A stretch of DNA of 18,886 nucleotides from an uncultured Bacteroidales bacterium. GTDB lineage: Bacteria; Bacteroidota; Bacteroidia; Bacteroidales; Muribaculaceae. The stretch's first letter is position 1; each line of letters opens with the position of its first letter. This document shows, in pieces, positions 7,346-14,340 of this stretch. Made by a program: the position numbers and the translations under genes. The DNA lies in assembly GCA_949123685.1 (NCBI GenBank), contig CASBHZ010000056.1, forward strand, positions 1-18,886, in the 5' to 3' direction. Under the pieces are notes generated by a model, which ran no database searches, was not told the origin of the DNA, and was given only the letters and a program-made list of their open reading frames with translations.

Positions 7346-9277
7346 CTATTTTATTATGGCTGCAAATCCACCGCCGTCGTGCATTGTGATGGAAATGCAA
7401 TCGCCAGTTTTGACTTTTTTTGTGCGGCAAGCGAAGTCTGTGGCATTGAGATCTACATTTATGCCATCTTCCCAGCTTGAGATAGTACGGTTACCTTTGA
7501 TAAAGTCCAGAGGAATCTCGAATGTTCCACCTTTTTCGCCAGCCATTCCGCCAAGATACCAGGTGTCTCCATTTCTTCGAGCCACTATTATATGTTCACC
7601 AATTACTGCCGAGATAACTTTTGTTTCATCCCATACCACAGGCACCTGGGAAAGGAATTTCATGCATTCCGGTTCTTTCTCATATGCAGTAGGGCTGTCG
7701 GCGAGCATTTGGAGAGGACTTTCATAGACGACATACATTCCAAGCTGATGGCATCGCGTACCAACTGAAGCAGGAAGATTGAAGTTGATTTGGTGATCTT
7801 TTTCATGCAGGTTGCTCATGGCTCCGGGTGTATAGTCCATAGGACCGGCAACCATACGGGTGAATGGCAGTGTCACGTTGTGTTTGGGAGTCACGAAGCT
7901 TCCCCATTTATGGTTTTCAAGTCCCGCAACACCTTCAGAAGTCAGCACATTGGGGAAGGTGCGTATCCATCCCGTAGGTTTGTATGCCCCATGGAAATCT
8001 ACAAGCATTTTGTGGTCCACTGCCTTTCGTGCAACCTCGTAGTAGAAGTCAACCATCTCTTGGTCATCGCGGTTCATGAAATCCATCTTGATTCCTTTCA
8101 CGCCCCATTCATTGAATTTGTCGAAGGCCTCATCTATCTTTTCTCTGAAGGGAGCCCAAGATACCCATAACATCAAGTCTACGTTTTTCTTTTTTCCGTA
8201 TGTCACGAGTTCCGGTATGTTTATTTCAGGTATTGTTTTTGTAACATCCCATGGCTCGGACCATCCGTCATCGATCACTACATACTCAAGGTTGTTACGG
8301 GATGCAAAGTCAATGAAGTATTTATATGTGTCATTATTAATTCCGCATTTGAAGTCTACTCCGGTGAGGATTAGCGCATTATACCAATCCCATGCTATCT
8401 TCCCGGGTTTTACCCAGCTGAAGTCGCCTTCCGAATCCGGTGCAAGCTTGTATATAAGCTGATTTGTGACAAGGTTTGCATCATTGTCTGTGACTATCAT
8501 TGCGCGCCAAGGATAATCTCTTGTTCCGGCTACATTTGCGATATAGTCTGCTCGTTTTGATGGGAAGATCTGGCGGTCGTCAGTGCGATAATCTTCAAGT
8601 GAAACAGCTGCATATTTTCCTGCAAGTTCATGTTTACCTTGTTTGCGCAAGAACATTCCTGGATAGCTTTCAAGATTGGATTCGCTTATGAATACTCTGA
8701 TTTTTTCGTCAGCTTTTAATAGAATAGGGGTGCTGCAGAATTTGTCGGATGCTATCTCTGAAAGCTTCGTCGGCTTGAAAAGAGGTTGCTGTGCGCTAAG
8801 CATTGAACGTTCCTCAGGAAAGAGGGCGTCGAAATCGGAAGGGAAGCAATATGTAGCTTCCTCGTTAATGACTTTCAATGAGTCTGGAAAATCAGTATGG
8901 AAGCGGTAGGCAAGTCCGTCATCGTATACTCTGAATTCAATATTGTAATCATCGGAATGCAGTTGCATGCTGTTGTAGTTATCGCGGATGGTAGCACTCT
9001 TCTGACGTATGATGGGTTTTATAATTTTGTCAGAAGCATTTCTCTTTACCTCTTTTACATTCATGTTCCTTCCGATAGCGGCACCATTGTCGAATGTCAT
9101 AGAAATAGGTGACGGGTCTAATATTCTCTTACCATCGAAATCGACGGAATAAGATGTCTGTTTGTCAGCGTTGACAGTTACTGTCAACCGGTTGTCTGGT
9201 GATTTAATTACGTATTGCTCTGCTGACATTGGTAGGAAAGATATCAGCGAAACTCCTGTTATCAGTAGCTTGTTCAT
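7346..9277 (-). CDS. GH97 glycosidase, retaining alpha-galactosidase-type
   Basis: A 643-residue GH97 enzyme with a signal peptide (about 1-19, SLISFLPMSA) and no lipobox, so probably periplasmic. The N-terminal beta-supersandwich spans about 22-285, the (beta/alpha)8 barrel about 290-550, and the C-terminal beta domain about 555-643. In GH97, inverting alpha-glucosidases such as SusB carry a catalytic Glu in an AHE-type motif, while retaining members use an Asp on the preceding strand. Here the strand reads GIKMDF with Asp399 present, and the Glu position is Gly430 (VDFHGA). This matches the retaining alpha-galactosidase-like branch. The conserved blocks PTGWIRTFPN, LTSEG (Glu448), LPFTRMVAGPMDYTPGA and SPLQMLAD are intact. 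It is the first gene of the susCD transcript, the position susB has in the Sus operon. Alpha-galactoside specificity is inferred from the active site by eye. Confidence 0.93.
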   Translation of the reverse strand: MNKLLITGVSLISFLPMSAEQYVIKSPDNRLTVTVNADKQTSYSVDFDGKRILDPSPISMTFDNGAAIGRNMNVKEVKRNASDKIIKPIIRQKSATIRDNYNSMQLHSDDYNIEFRVYDDGLAYRFHTDFPDSLKVINEEATYCFPSDFDALFPEERSMLSAQQPLFKPTKLSEIASDKFCSTPILLKADEKIRVFISESNLESYPGMFLRKQGKHELAGKYAAVSLEDYRTDDRQIFPSKRADYIANVAGTRDYPWRAMIVTDNDANLVTNQLIYKLAPDSEGDFSWVKPGKIAWDWYNALILTGVDFKCGINNDTYKYFIDFASRNNLEYVVIDDGWSEPWDVTKTIPEINIPELVTYGKKKNVDLMLWVSWAPFREKIDEAFDKFNEWGVKGIKMDFMNRDDQEMVDFYYEVARKAVDHKMLVDFHGAYKPTGWIRTFPNVLTSEGVAGLENHKWGSFVTPKHNVTLPFTRMVAGPMDYTPGAMSNLHEKDHQINFNLPASVGTRCHQLGMYVVYESPLQMLADSPTAYEKEPECMKFLSQVPVVWDETKVISAVIGEHIIVARRNGDTWYLGGMAGEKGGTFEIPLDFIKGNRTISSWEDGINVDLNATDFACRTKKVKTGDCISITMHDGGGFAAIIK

Positions 9278-9288
9278 GAAATTAATGT

Positions 9289-9298
9289 TTTTGGTTAA
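9289..9298 (-). promoter_or_regulatory. leader motif before the GH97 gene
   Basis: The minus strand reads TTAACCAAAA, ending 11 nt before the GH97 ATG at 9277. It is the same motif at nearly the same distance as the one before susC (7323-7332). It lies in the expected 5' UTR of the operon. Confidence 0.4.
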
Positions 9299-9348
9299 CT
9301 CTTAGTGTATGAAGTCAAAATGAGATCATACTTGATTTATTTAATGAG

Positions 9349-9380
9349 CACAAAATTATATTGTGTGCGAAATTATATTG
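9349..9380 (-). promoter_or_regulatory. PUL promoter with overlapping direct and inverted repeats
   Basis: The minus strand carries TAATTTTG (plus 9351-9358), a full match to the Bacteroidetes -7 box TAnnTTTG, about 75 nt before the GH97 ATG. No TTTG is found at the usual -33 spacing, so activation by a regulator is plausible. AAATTATATTG occurs twice in direct repeat (9353-9363 and 9370-9380), 17 bp apart. CACAA (9349-9353) and TTGTG (9361-9365) form an inverted repeat across the -7 box. These are candidate operators for a regulator not encoded in the window. Confidence 0.5.
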
Positions 9381-9433
9381 GTTCCGATGGTCCAAATGTT
9401 GAGCCGGATAGTATTTTTAATGTGCCGTATAAT

Positions 9434-9466
9434 AAAAAATATGCGCCCGATTATTCGGGCGCATAT
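9434..9466 (-). terminator. Rho-independent terminator of the SDR transcript
   Basis: A perfect 12-bp stem, ATATGCGCCCGA (9439-9450) and TCGGGCGCATAT (9455-9466), with a 4-nt loop. On the minus strand it is followed by a T run (9434-9438). It starts 25 nt after the SDR stop and insulates the PUL promoter from the upstream transcript. Confidence 0.93.
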
Positions 9467-9491
9467 GTAAATGACTGATATTTAACAGCTT

Positions 9492-10271
9492 CTAATTGAG
9501 GGTCTGTATCCCTCCTCCATTTATCATTAAGGTTTGACCGCTAACCCATGCAGAGACCGGAGACGCGAAATATAACACAGCTCCGGCAATGTCTCCGGCT
9601 TCTCCGAGACGGCGAATAGGGGTGTGGGCTAACATCTTCTTCTCAAGTTCGGGAGTCAGTACTGTTGAGAGTGCGCGGGTGCGTGTAGCTCCGGGTCCGA
9701 CGTTGTTTATGCGTATGCCCATAGGTCCATAGTCGAACGCGAGATTGGACGCCATGTGGTTGAGGGCGGCTTTAGACGATCCGTAGATTGCCATGTCTGG
9801 ATCGTTGTTGATGCTGCTCATTGATGTGATGTTTATAATGCTTCCATATCCTGATTCCTGCATGTATGGTGCCGAGAGTTTACTTAATTGCCATGGGGCG
9901 AATACATTGATGGCATAAATGCGTTCCACGTATTCCCTGTCGATCTCATATGGATCCTCTTTGCCTCCTCCACCTATGCCGGCATTGTTGACGAGAATGT
10001 TAATGGTGCCATAAGTCCGTACTGAGAAATCAACAAGGTTTTTAATGTCGTCTTCATTCAATACATTACATGCCACTGCAACGGCTTTCCCTCCGTTATC
10101 GGAGATGAGGTTGGCTGTAGCCTGAGCTTTCTCTAAAGATATGTCACTGACTATTACCGAAGCGCCTGCGGCGGCAAGTATTTCGCAGGAGGCTTTGCCG
10201 ATACCGTCGCCACCTCCCGTGACAACGGCTACCTTTCCTGAAAGGTCAAAAAGTGATAATATGTCTGTCAT
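9492..10271 (-). CDS. short-chain dehydrogenase/reductase resembling 7-alpha-hydroxysteroid dehydrogenase
   Basis: A 259-residue cytosolic classical SDR using NAD(P)H. The Rossmann motif TGGGDGIG is at 18-25, NNAG at 95-98, and the catalytic residues are Ser150, Tyr163 and Lys167 (YGSSK). An Asp after the second strand (SDIS, 42-45) suggests NAD preference. From memory, the C-terminal half follows E. coli HdhA closely: NVF..LS.L.AP.M, ITSM, VLTPELEKKMLAHTPIRRLG, SAWVSGQ and GGGIQTLN each have near-identical HdhA counterparts, with the catalytic Ser, Tyr and Lys at a constant +4 offset. A hydroxysteroid (bile acid) dehydrogenase is therefore a good candidate. FabG-like 3-oxoacyl reductase or a sugar dehydrogenase remains possible. 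The gene lies 90 nt downstream of an AraC regulator and is probably cotranscribed with it or controlled by it. A strong terminator follows. Confidence 0.9.
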   Translation of the reverse strand: MTDILSLFDLSGKVAVVTGGGDGIGKASCEILAAAGASVIVSDISLEKAQATANLISDNGGKAVAVACNVLNEDDIKNLVDFSVRTYGTINILVNNAGIGGGGKEDPYEIDREYVERIYAINVFAPWQLSKLSAPYMQESGYGSIINITSMSSINNDPDMAIYGSSKAALNHMASNLAFDYGPMGIRINNVGPGATRTRALSTVLTPELEKKMLAHTPIRRLGEAGDIAGAVLYFASPVSAWVSGQTLMINGGGIQTLN

Positions 10272-10304
10272 GTAATTATAACGACATCCTAAAACGAGAT
10301 GTTT

Positions 10305-10328
10305 AGAAGTTGTTTAAAAACAACTTCT
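10305..10328. promoter_or_regulatory. palindrome in the SDR leader
   Basis: AGAAGTTGTTT (10305-10315) and AAACAACTTCT (10318-10328) form a perfect 11-bp inverted repeat around AA. It lies between the AraC stop and the SDR start. No T tract follows on the minus strand, so it does not look like a normal terminator. A second, smaller inverted repeat, ACATC (10284-10288) and GATGT (10298-10302), lies nearer the SDR start. It may be an operator, an attenuator or an RNA processing site. Confidence 0.55.
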
Positions 10329-10361
10329 TAATATGGATTGCAGCAGTCTTTGGGCAGCTTA

Positions 10362-11261
10362 TCAGTTTGGAGAGGATCGGTATTGGTTTGGTGTTATGCC
10401 AGTCATCTTTTTAAACCATCGGCTGAAATGCTGCGGATAGGGGAAGCCGAGTGCATAGGATATCTCGCTGACTGTCTCGCGAGTCCCGAATAGACGCTCT
10501 TTTGCCATGTCAACCATTTTCATCTGGATGTGTTTAATGGCAGACATGCCGGTCTCTTTACGCAACATGTCGCTGAGATAGTTCGGCGACAGGCAAAGCT
10601 TGTCGGCACAATATTGCACAGATAGTTGTCCTTCACGCATATCGTCAGGTGTGGCATACCATTCGTCGAAAACTTGTTCGAAGCGGTTTAATATGTCGCT
10701 GTTAATGTTCTCGCGGGTGATAAACTGACGATCATAGAACCGTACGCAATGATCGAGAAGCAGCTTGATATTGTCTATGATCAACGCTTTGCTGTGCTTG
10801 TCAATCGGATGATTTAACTCATTCTTTATGCTTTCCATGCAAAAAAGGATGGAGCGTCTTTCCTGGTCGGAAATGTGGAGCGCCTCATTGGAATTATAAG
10901 AAAAAAAGGAATAGTCTTTAATAATTCGTGAGAGGTTTGTGCCGTGTAAAAACTCAGGGTGAAATGCCACTATCCATCCTTTGGGTTGGTGGAGTTTCCC
11001 GTCGTCTTGTGCGCCTATTGTCTGCCCAGGGGCTACAAACACCATCGTGCCTTGCTGATAATCGTAAACACTTCGTCCGTATTTGAGTGTTCCGCATTCC
11101 AGATCCTTCAGTATTATGGCGAAAATGCCAAATGTCTTATATCCGTATCTCAACGGTTTTGCTTCATTGCAATCTATGGCAGTGACAAGAGGATGCAATG
11201 TCTCGACTGAAAAATAGTCGTTATAATCATGAATTGAATTTACCTTTGCTATATCATTCAT
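10362..11261 (-). CDS. AraC-family transcriptional regulator
   Basis: A 299-residue regulator with the AraC layout. An N-terminal cupin-like sensing domain spans about 20-180 (DYQQGTMVFVAPGQTIG, GWIVAFHPEFLHG). The C-terminal double helix-turn-helix spans about 205-297, with LSVQYCADKLCLSPNYLSDMLRKETGMSAIKHIQMKMVDMAKERLFGTRETVSEISYALGF split between the two helices and the signature YPQHFSRWFKKMTGITPNQYR at the end. There is no membrane segment or two-component receiver, so it senses a soluble ligand or stress signal. It is divergent from the CMD-cupin gene and upstream of the SDR, and similar AraC proteins in Bacteroidetes often sit beside oxidoreductases. Its -7 box (TACCTTTG on the minus strand, plus 11297-11304) overlaps an inverted repeat, pointing to autoregulation. 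The ligand is unknown. Confidence 0.93.
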   Translation of the reverse strand: MNDIAKVNSIHDYNDYFSVETLHPLVTAIDCNEAKPLRYGYKTFGIFAIILKDLECGTLKYGRSVYDYQQGTMVFVAPGQTIGAQDDGKLHQPKGWIVAFHPEFLHGTNLSRIIKDYSFFSYNSNEALHISDQERRSILFCMESIKNELNHPIDKHSKALIIDNIKLLLDHCVRFYDRQFITRENINSDILNRFEQVFDEWYATPDDMREGQLSVQYCADKLCLSPNYLSDMLRKETGMSAIKHIQMKMVDMAKERLFGTRETVSEISYALGFPYPQHFSRWFKKMTGITPNQYRSSPN

Positions 11262-11296
11262 TTATTATCGTTTTAATGGGATCACTTACTTAAATG

Positions 11297-11331
11297 CAAA
11301 GGTAACAAATGTTACCTTATAATAAGGTATC
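11297..11331 (-). promoter_or_regulatory. araC-type gene -7 box with overlapping operator half-sites
   Basis: Three related half-sites occur in series: AAGGTAAC (11299-11306), its exact inverse GTTACCTT (11311-11318) after AAAT, and AAGGTATC (11324-11331) after 5 nt. The first covers the regulator's -7 box, which reads TACCTTTG on the minus strand (11297-11304). This fits an autoregulatory or divergent operator for the AraC protein or another local factor. Confidence 0.6.
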
Positions 11332-11446
11332 AGATTTATGGAATGAATTACCAAAATTACATAAGTAAACGTAAATTATATTCATGACTTGTAAAATTGG
11401 TTATGACTGCAGCGGTTTTGATACATCTTGTAAAGTACAATGGACT

Positions 11447-11454
11447 TAATTTTG
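11447..11454 (+). promoter_or_regulatory. -7 box for the CMD-cupin gene
   Basis: TAATTTTG fits the Bacteroidetes -7 consensus TAnnTTTG exactly. Transcription would start near 11461, giving a leader of about 32 nt to the ATG at 11493. It would place the earlier in-frame starts at 11397 (TTG) and 11457 (ATG) upstream of the transcript. No clear TTTG lies at -33. Confidence 0.5.
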
Positions 11455-11492
11455 CAATGTCTTCGATTGTAAAATTTTTCAAACATATTAAA

Positions 11493-12338
11493 ATGAGCAT
11501 AAGATTCTTATTTGTGACTTTAACGTTTATGGCTTTAAATATCAATATAATGGCACAGAACAATATCAAACAGACTGCGGGTAGGACCATACTTGGCGAG
11601 TTTGCACCGACATTTGCTGAACTTAATGATGATGTCCTATTTGGCAAAGCGGTGTGGAATGATTCGACTCTTGATCTTCATGACCGCAGCATGGTCACAA
11701 TTTCAATACTTATCGGGAAAGGATTGACAGATTCCTCGTTCCGTTCACATTTAGAAATGGGCAAGAGACACGGCGTCACACGTAAGGAAATTGCAGCGTT
11801 GCTTACACATGCCGCGTTTTATGCAGGATGGCCTAATGCATGGGCTGGTTTCCGTATAGCTAAAGAGGTCTGGCAGGAAGACGATTCTGCAACAGAAAAG
11901 GAACGTTTCCAGCAGGAAATGATTTTTCCGATAGGAGATCCTAATACTCATTATGCAAAATATTTTACAGGCAATAGTTACATATCGCGCATATCAGACA
12001 GTCAGGTCCCGTTCGCGAATGTTACGTTTGAGCCCGGTTGTCGCAACAATTGGCATGTGCATAAGTCTGAAGAAGGGGGAGGGCAGATGTTGGTCGGCGT
12101 TGCCGGACGGGGCTGGTATCAGGAAGAAGGGAAACCTGCCGAGGAAATTCTCCCGGGTAAGGTCATTCACATACCGGCAAATGTGAAACACTGGCACGGA
12201 GCCGCCTCCGACAGTTGGTTTGCCCATCTCGCTTTTGAACTCCCCGGTAAAGGTTCATCTACAGAATGGCTTGACCCCGTATCGGATATTGAATACAACA
12301 AACTGCTATCGGGTATGCTTCCTTACAAGGGTGAATGA
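11493..12338 (+). CDS. exported carboxymuconolactone decarboxylase-like/cupin fusion protein
   Basis: A 281-residue protein read from ATG 11493, which gives a signal peptide (MSIRFLFVTLTFMALNINIMAQ). In-frame starts further up (TTG 11397, ATG 11457) add a tail and lie before the likely transcription start. Residues 35-128 form an all-helical carboxymuconolactone decarboxylase/AhpD-like domain (LDLHDRSMVTISILIGKG, HGVTRKEIAALLTHAAFYAGWPNAW). It has no CxxC, so it is not an AhpD peroxidase. Residues 165-250 form a cupin barrel with metal ligands His188, His190, Gln198 and His233 (NNWHVH, GGGQ, ANVKHWHGA). This pattern resembles Mn/Fe cupins of the hydroxynitrile-lyase-like group, with four extra residues before the Gln. 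The reaction is unknown; a redox or small-aromatic detoxification role in the periplasm is an inference. It is divergent from the AraC gene. Confidence 0.88.
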   Translation: MSIRFLFVTLTFMALNINIMAQNNIKQTAGRTILGEFAPTFAELNDDVLFGKAVWNDSTLDLHDRSMVTISILIGKGLTDSSFRSHLEMGKRHGVTRKEIAALLTHAAFYAGWPNAWAGFRIAKEVWQEDDSATEKERFQQEMIFPIGDPNTHYAKYFTGNSYISRISDSQVPFANVTFEPGCRNNWHVHKSEEGGGQMLVGVAGRGWYQEEGKPAEEILPGKVIHIPANVKHWHGAASDSWFAHLAFELPGKGSSTEWLDPVSDIEYNKLLSGMLPYKGE

Positions 12339-12434
12339 GATGGATATGTGCTATAAAAATGTGAAAATTATCGGCAATTTGTTTAAAAGATAGTGTTTTT
12401 TCTCGAGTATTTTATTTTTATTTTTTAAATTTGT

Positions 12435-12466
12435 TTTGCTGTTTTTAATTGATTTAATTATATTTG
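12435..12466 (+). promoter_or_regulatory. Bacteroidetes-type promoter of the DUF3857 operon
   Basis: The -33 box TTTG is at 12435-12438 and the -7 box TATATTTG at 12459-12466. They are separated by 20 nt, which fits the housekeeping sigma consensus of Bacteroidetes in both boxes and spacing. Predicted transcription start is near 12473, about 40 nt before the ATG. The surrounding region (12400-12465) is strongly T-rich. Confidence 0.8.
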
Positions 12467-12498
12467 CGATTGTAGAACAGTGCAGTCACAATTAAATT

Positions 12499-12504
12499 GG
12501 AGGA
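12499..12504 (+). promoter_or_regulatory. Shine-Dalgarno site that sets the start at 12513
   Basis: GGAGGA lies 8 nt before ATG 12513. A strong SD is uncommon in this phylum and selects this ATG over the in-frame GTG at 12480, which would add 11 residues ahead of the signal peptide. Confidence 0.7.
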
Positions 12505-12512
12505 AACAGTGC

Positions 12513-14321
12513 ATGAAACAGATTTTGGCAATAGCTGTATATCTTATATCATACAGCATGGCAGCGTACCCAATCACGCCCGAAGATAACATTGTGATTA
12601 TTGATGGTGCAGAATCATATGAATTTGTGGTATCTGACAAAGGGATATGTGTAAAAACCGTACAATTGCACGAATTTGAGGCAACTCGCCGTGCTGAAAT
12701 GGTATTGTCACAAATATTTTACTCAGACGACATTACGCTTGACAAAGCATCCGGCAAAGGGAAAGCCCAATACAGAAGTGCTTCAGCCGAGGGGATATTC
12801 CATGATGATACCCACATATGTTACTACAATACGCTACTTGATGCCAAAGGTAAAAGAACCCGCACTGAGTTCCGACGCACATTTACCGATCCTGCGTTTT
12901 TCACGAAGATAATATTGTCCGACATATATCCGATAAGTAGAAAAGATGTCACCCTCACCATTCCTGCATCATTGGATCGGATCAATATTATAGAACTGAA
13001 TTTGCCCGGGAATATCACGCGAACAGACTCTGAAGGTCCCGACGGAAGCCGTATTGTCAAATATTCCATCACCGATCTGGATGGGATAAAGGATAATGTC
13101 CAAAGACCGGCGCCCCTTCTATCGGAACCTTGTGTGATAATCGGCGGGTGGTTTGCAGACATTGACGAGCTCTATGGCTGGGAGCGCGAAATCACCAAAG
13201 TGGATGTTTCCATACCTGACATAACTGATCTTATATCAAAAATAACCACGGCGGAGATAGAGAGTCAACGCATAGCCGACACATTCGCATGGGTGCAGAA
13301 CAATATCCGGTACATTGCGTATGAGGAAGGTGATGCCGGACATCGTCCCGATACGCCTGCCGAAGTGCTGCGAAAGCGTTACGGAGACTGCAAAGGCATG
13401 GCTCTGCTGCTGACGACCTTGCTGAGGCATCAAGGATTTGATGCCCATATCGCATCTATCGGAACTCGCAATATACCGTTCAATATAGCAGACATACCAT
13501 CGCTTGCTGCCGAAGACCACATGATATGTGTCCTCAATCCGGATAGCGATTCGCCAATGTTTCTCGACCCGACTGCGAAATACATCCCGTATACCCATAT
13601 TCCTTATTCCATCCAGGGTAAAGACGCATTGGTGTATATGGACGATACATATAGGATGCTCAATGTTCCTATACTCGAACCTGGGAATTCCGTTGACAGG
13701 CTTGTGTATAACTATGTTGTTTCTGACGGTTCCCTTATAGGCGATGCCAGACGTTCATTTACTGGCGATGCAAAAGAATGGTTCATGAGGCAACTCGGTT
13801 CGTTGAAACAAGACCGTCATGAAGAGTCGATTGCCTTGATGCTTGTGCCACATACCAGAGCCGGTGTCAATCCGGATAGTATAACTCTCCAGACTGGTAA
13901 TCTTGAATTAGCCTCAATAACAGGTGTCGTACGCAACAATCAAGGATATACAGAAACTGATACTCATATATATATCGACCTTAATACCTCCGGTGACCCC
14001 ATGTCGGGACGAATTGAAACTTACAAGCGCCAACATGACTATGTTCTGCCATATCCTACTGTAATATCACGAGTATCCACCCTGGTCATACCCAAAGGAT
14101 ATAACGTGACATATTTACCCGAAGATTTCCGAACAACAACGCCTCAAGGCACGCTGTCATGTTCATTTAGCCATGCCGGAGATACGGTTGCTATGACAAA
14201 AGAGATGATTATCAACGAACCTTGCATCAAATTAATAGACATCGACACGTGGAATGCAGCTCTCACCCGATGGAATGAAGCATGCAATCAACAAATCGAA
14301 TTTACTGCTAACGATCAATAA
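12513..14321 (+). CDS. exported DUF3857/transglutaminase-like protein
   Basis: A 602-residue protein read from ATG 12513, which gives a signal peptide (MKQILAIAVYLISYSMAAYP). Residues about 35-235 match the DUF3857 layout, a beta-rich domain ending in an aromatic 'WEREITK' segment. Residues about 245-360 form a transglutaminase-like (papain-fold) domain with an intact triad: Cys293 in RYGDCKGMALLLTTLLR, His336 in AEDHMICVL and Asp352 in MFLDPTAKYIPY. The remainder (about 370-602) is a beta-rich C-terminal domain of the DUF3858 kind. Such proteins are common in Bacteroidetes, and no substrate is established that I can name; protein or peptide amide chemistry in the periplasm is inferred from the triad. 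It is the first gene of an operon, with a related second gene 19 nt downstream. Confidence 0.88.
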   Translation: MKQILAIAVYLISYSMAAYPITPEDNIVIIDGAESYEFVVSDKGICVKTVQLHEFEATRRAEMVLSQIFYSDDITLDKASGKGKAQYRSASAEGIFHDDTHICYYNTLLDAKGKRTRTEFRRTFTDPAFFTKIILSDIYPISRKDVTLTIPASLDRINIIELNLPGNITRTDSEGPDGSRIVKYSITDLDGIKDNVQRPAPLLSEPCVIIGGWFADIDELYGWEREITKVDVSIPDITDLISKITTAEIESQRIADTFAWVQNNIRYIAYEEGDAGHRPDTPAEVLRKRYGDCKGMALLLTTLLRHQGFDAHIASIGTRNIPFNIADIPSLAAEDHMICVLNPDSDSPMFLDPTAKYIPYTHIPYSIQGKDALVYMDDTYRMLNVPILEPGNSVDRLVYNYVVSDGSLIGDARRSFTGDAKEWFMRQLGSLKQDRHEESIALMLVPHTRAGVNPDSITLQTGNLELASITGVVRNNQGYTETDTHIYIDLNTSGDPMSGRIETYKRQHDYVLPYPTVISRVSTLVIPKGYNVTYLPEDFRTTTPQGTLSCSFSHAGDTVAMTKEMIINEPCIKLIDIDTWNAALTRWNEACNQQIEFTANDQ

Positions 14322-14340
14322 TCTCCAAATAATTAACACT

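Noticed and set aside
9368..9396. Alternative PUL promoter TTTG (9393-9396) with TAATTTCG (9368-9375), minus strand
   Set aside because: The spacing is 17 nt and the -7 box is imperfect; the TAATTTTG at 9351-9358 is the better match.
11397..11492. N-terminal extension of the CMD-cupin protein from TTG 11397 or ATG 11457
   Set aside because: The -7 box at 11447-11454 would put these starts before the transcript, and the signal peptide begins at 11493.
11357..11647. A 96-codon minus-strand reading frame overlapping the CMD-cupin start
   Set aside because: It is antisense to a supported gene and covers its promoter; no family features are seen.
12339..12434. Terminator for the CMD-cupin gene
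   Set aside because: The region is T-rich but shows no stem longer than about 5 bp.
14254..14340. N-terminal extension of the second DUF3857-like protein from ATG 14254
   Set aside because: It lies inside the preceding gene and would bury the signal peptide that starts at 14341.
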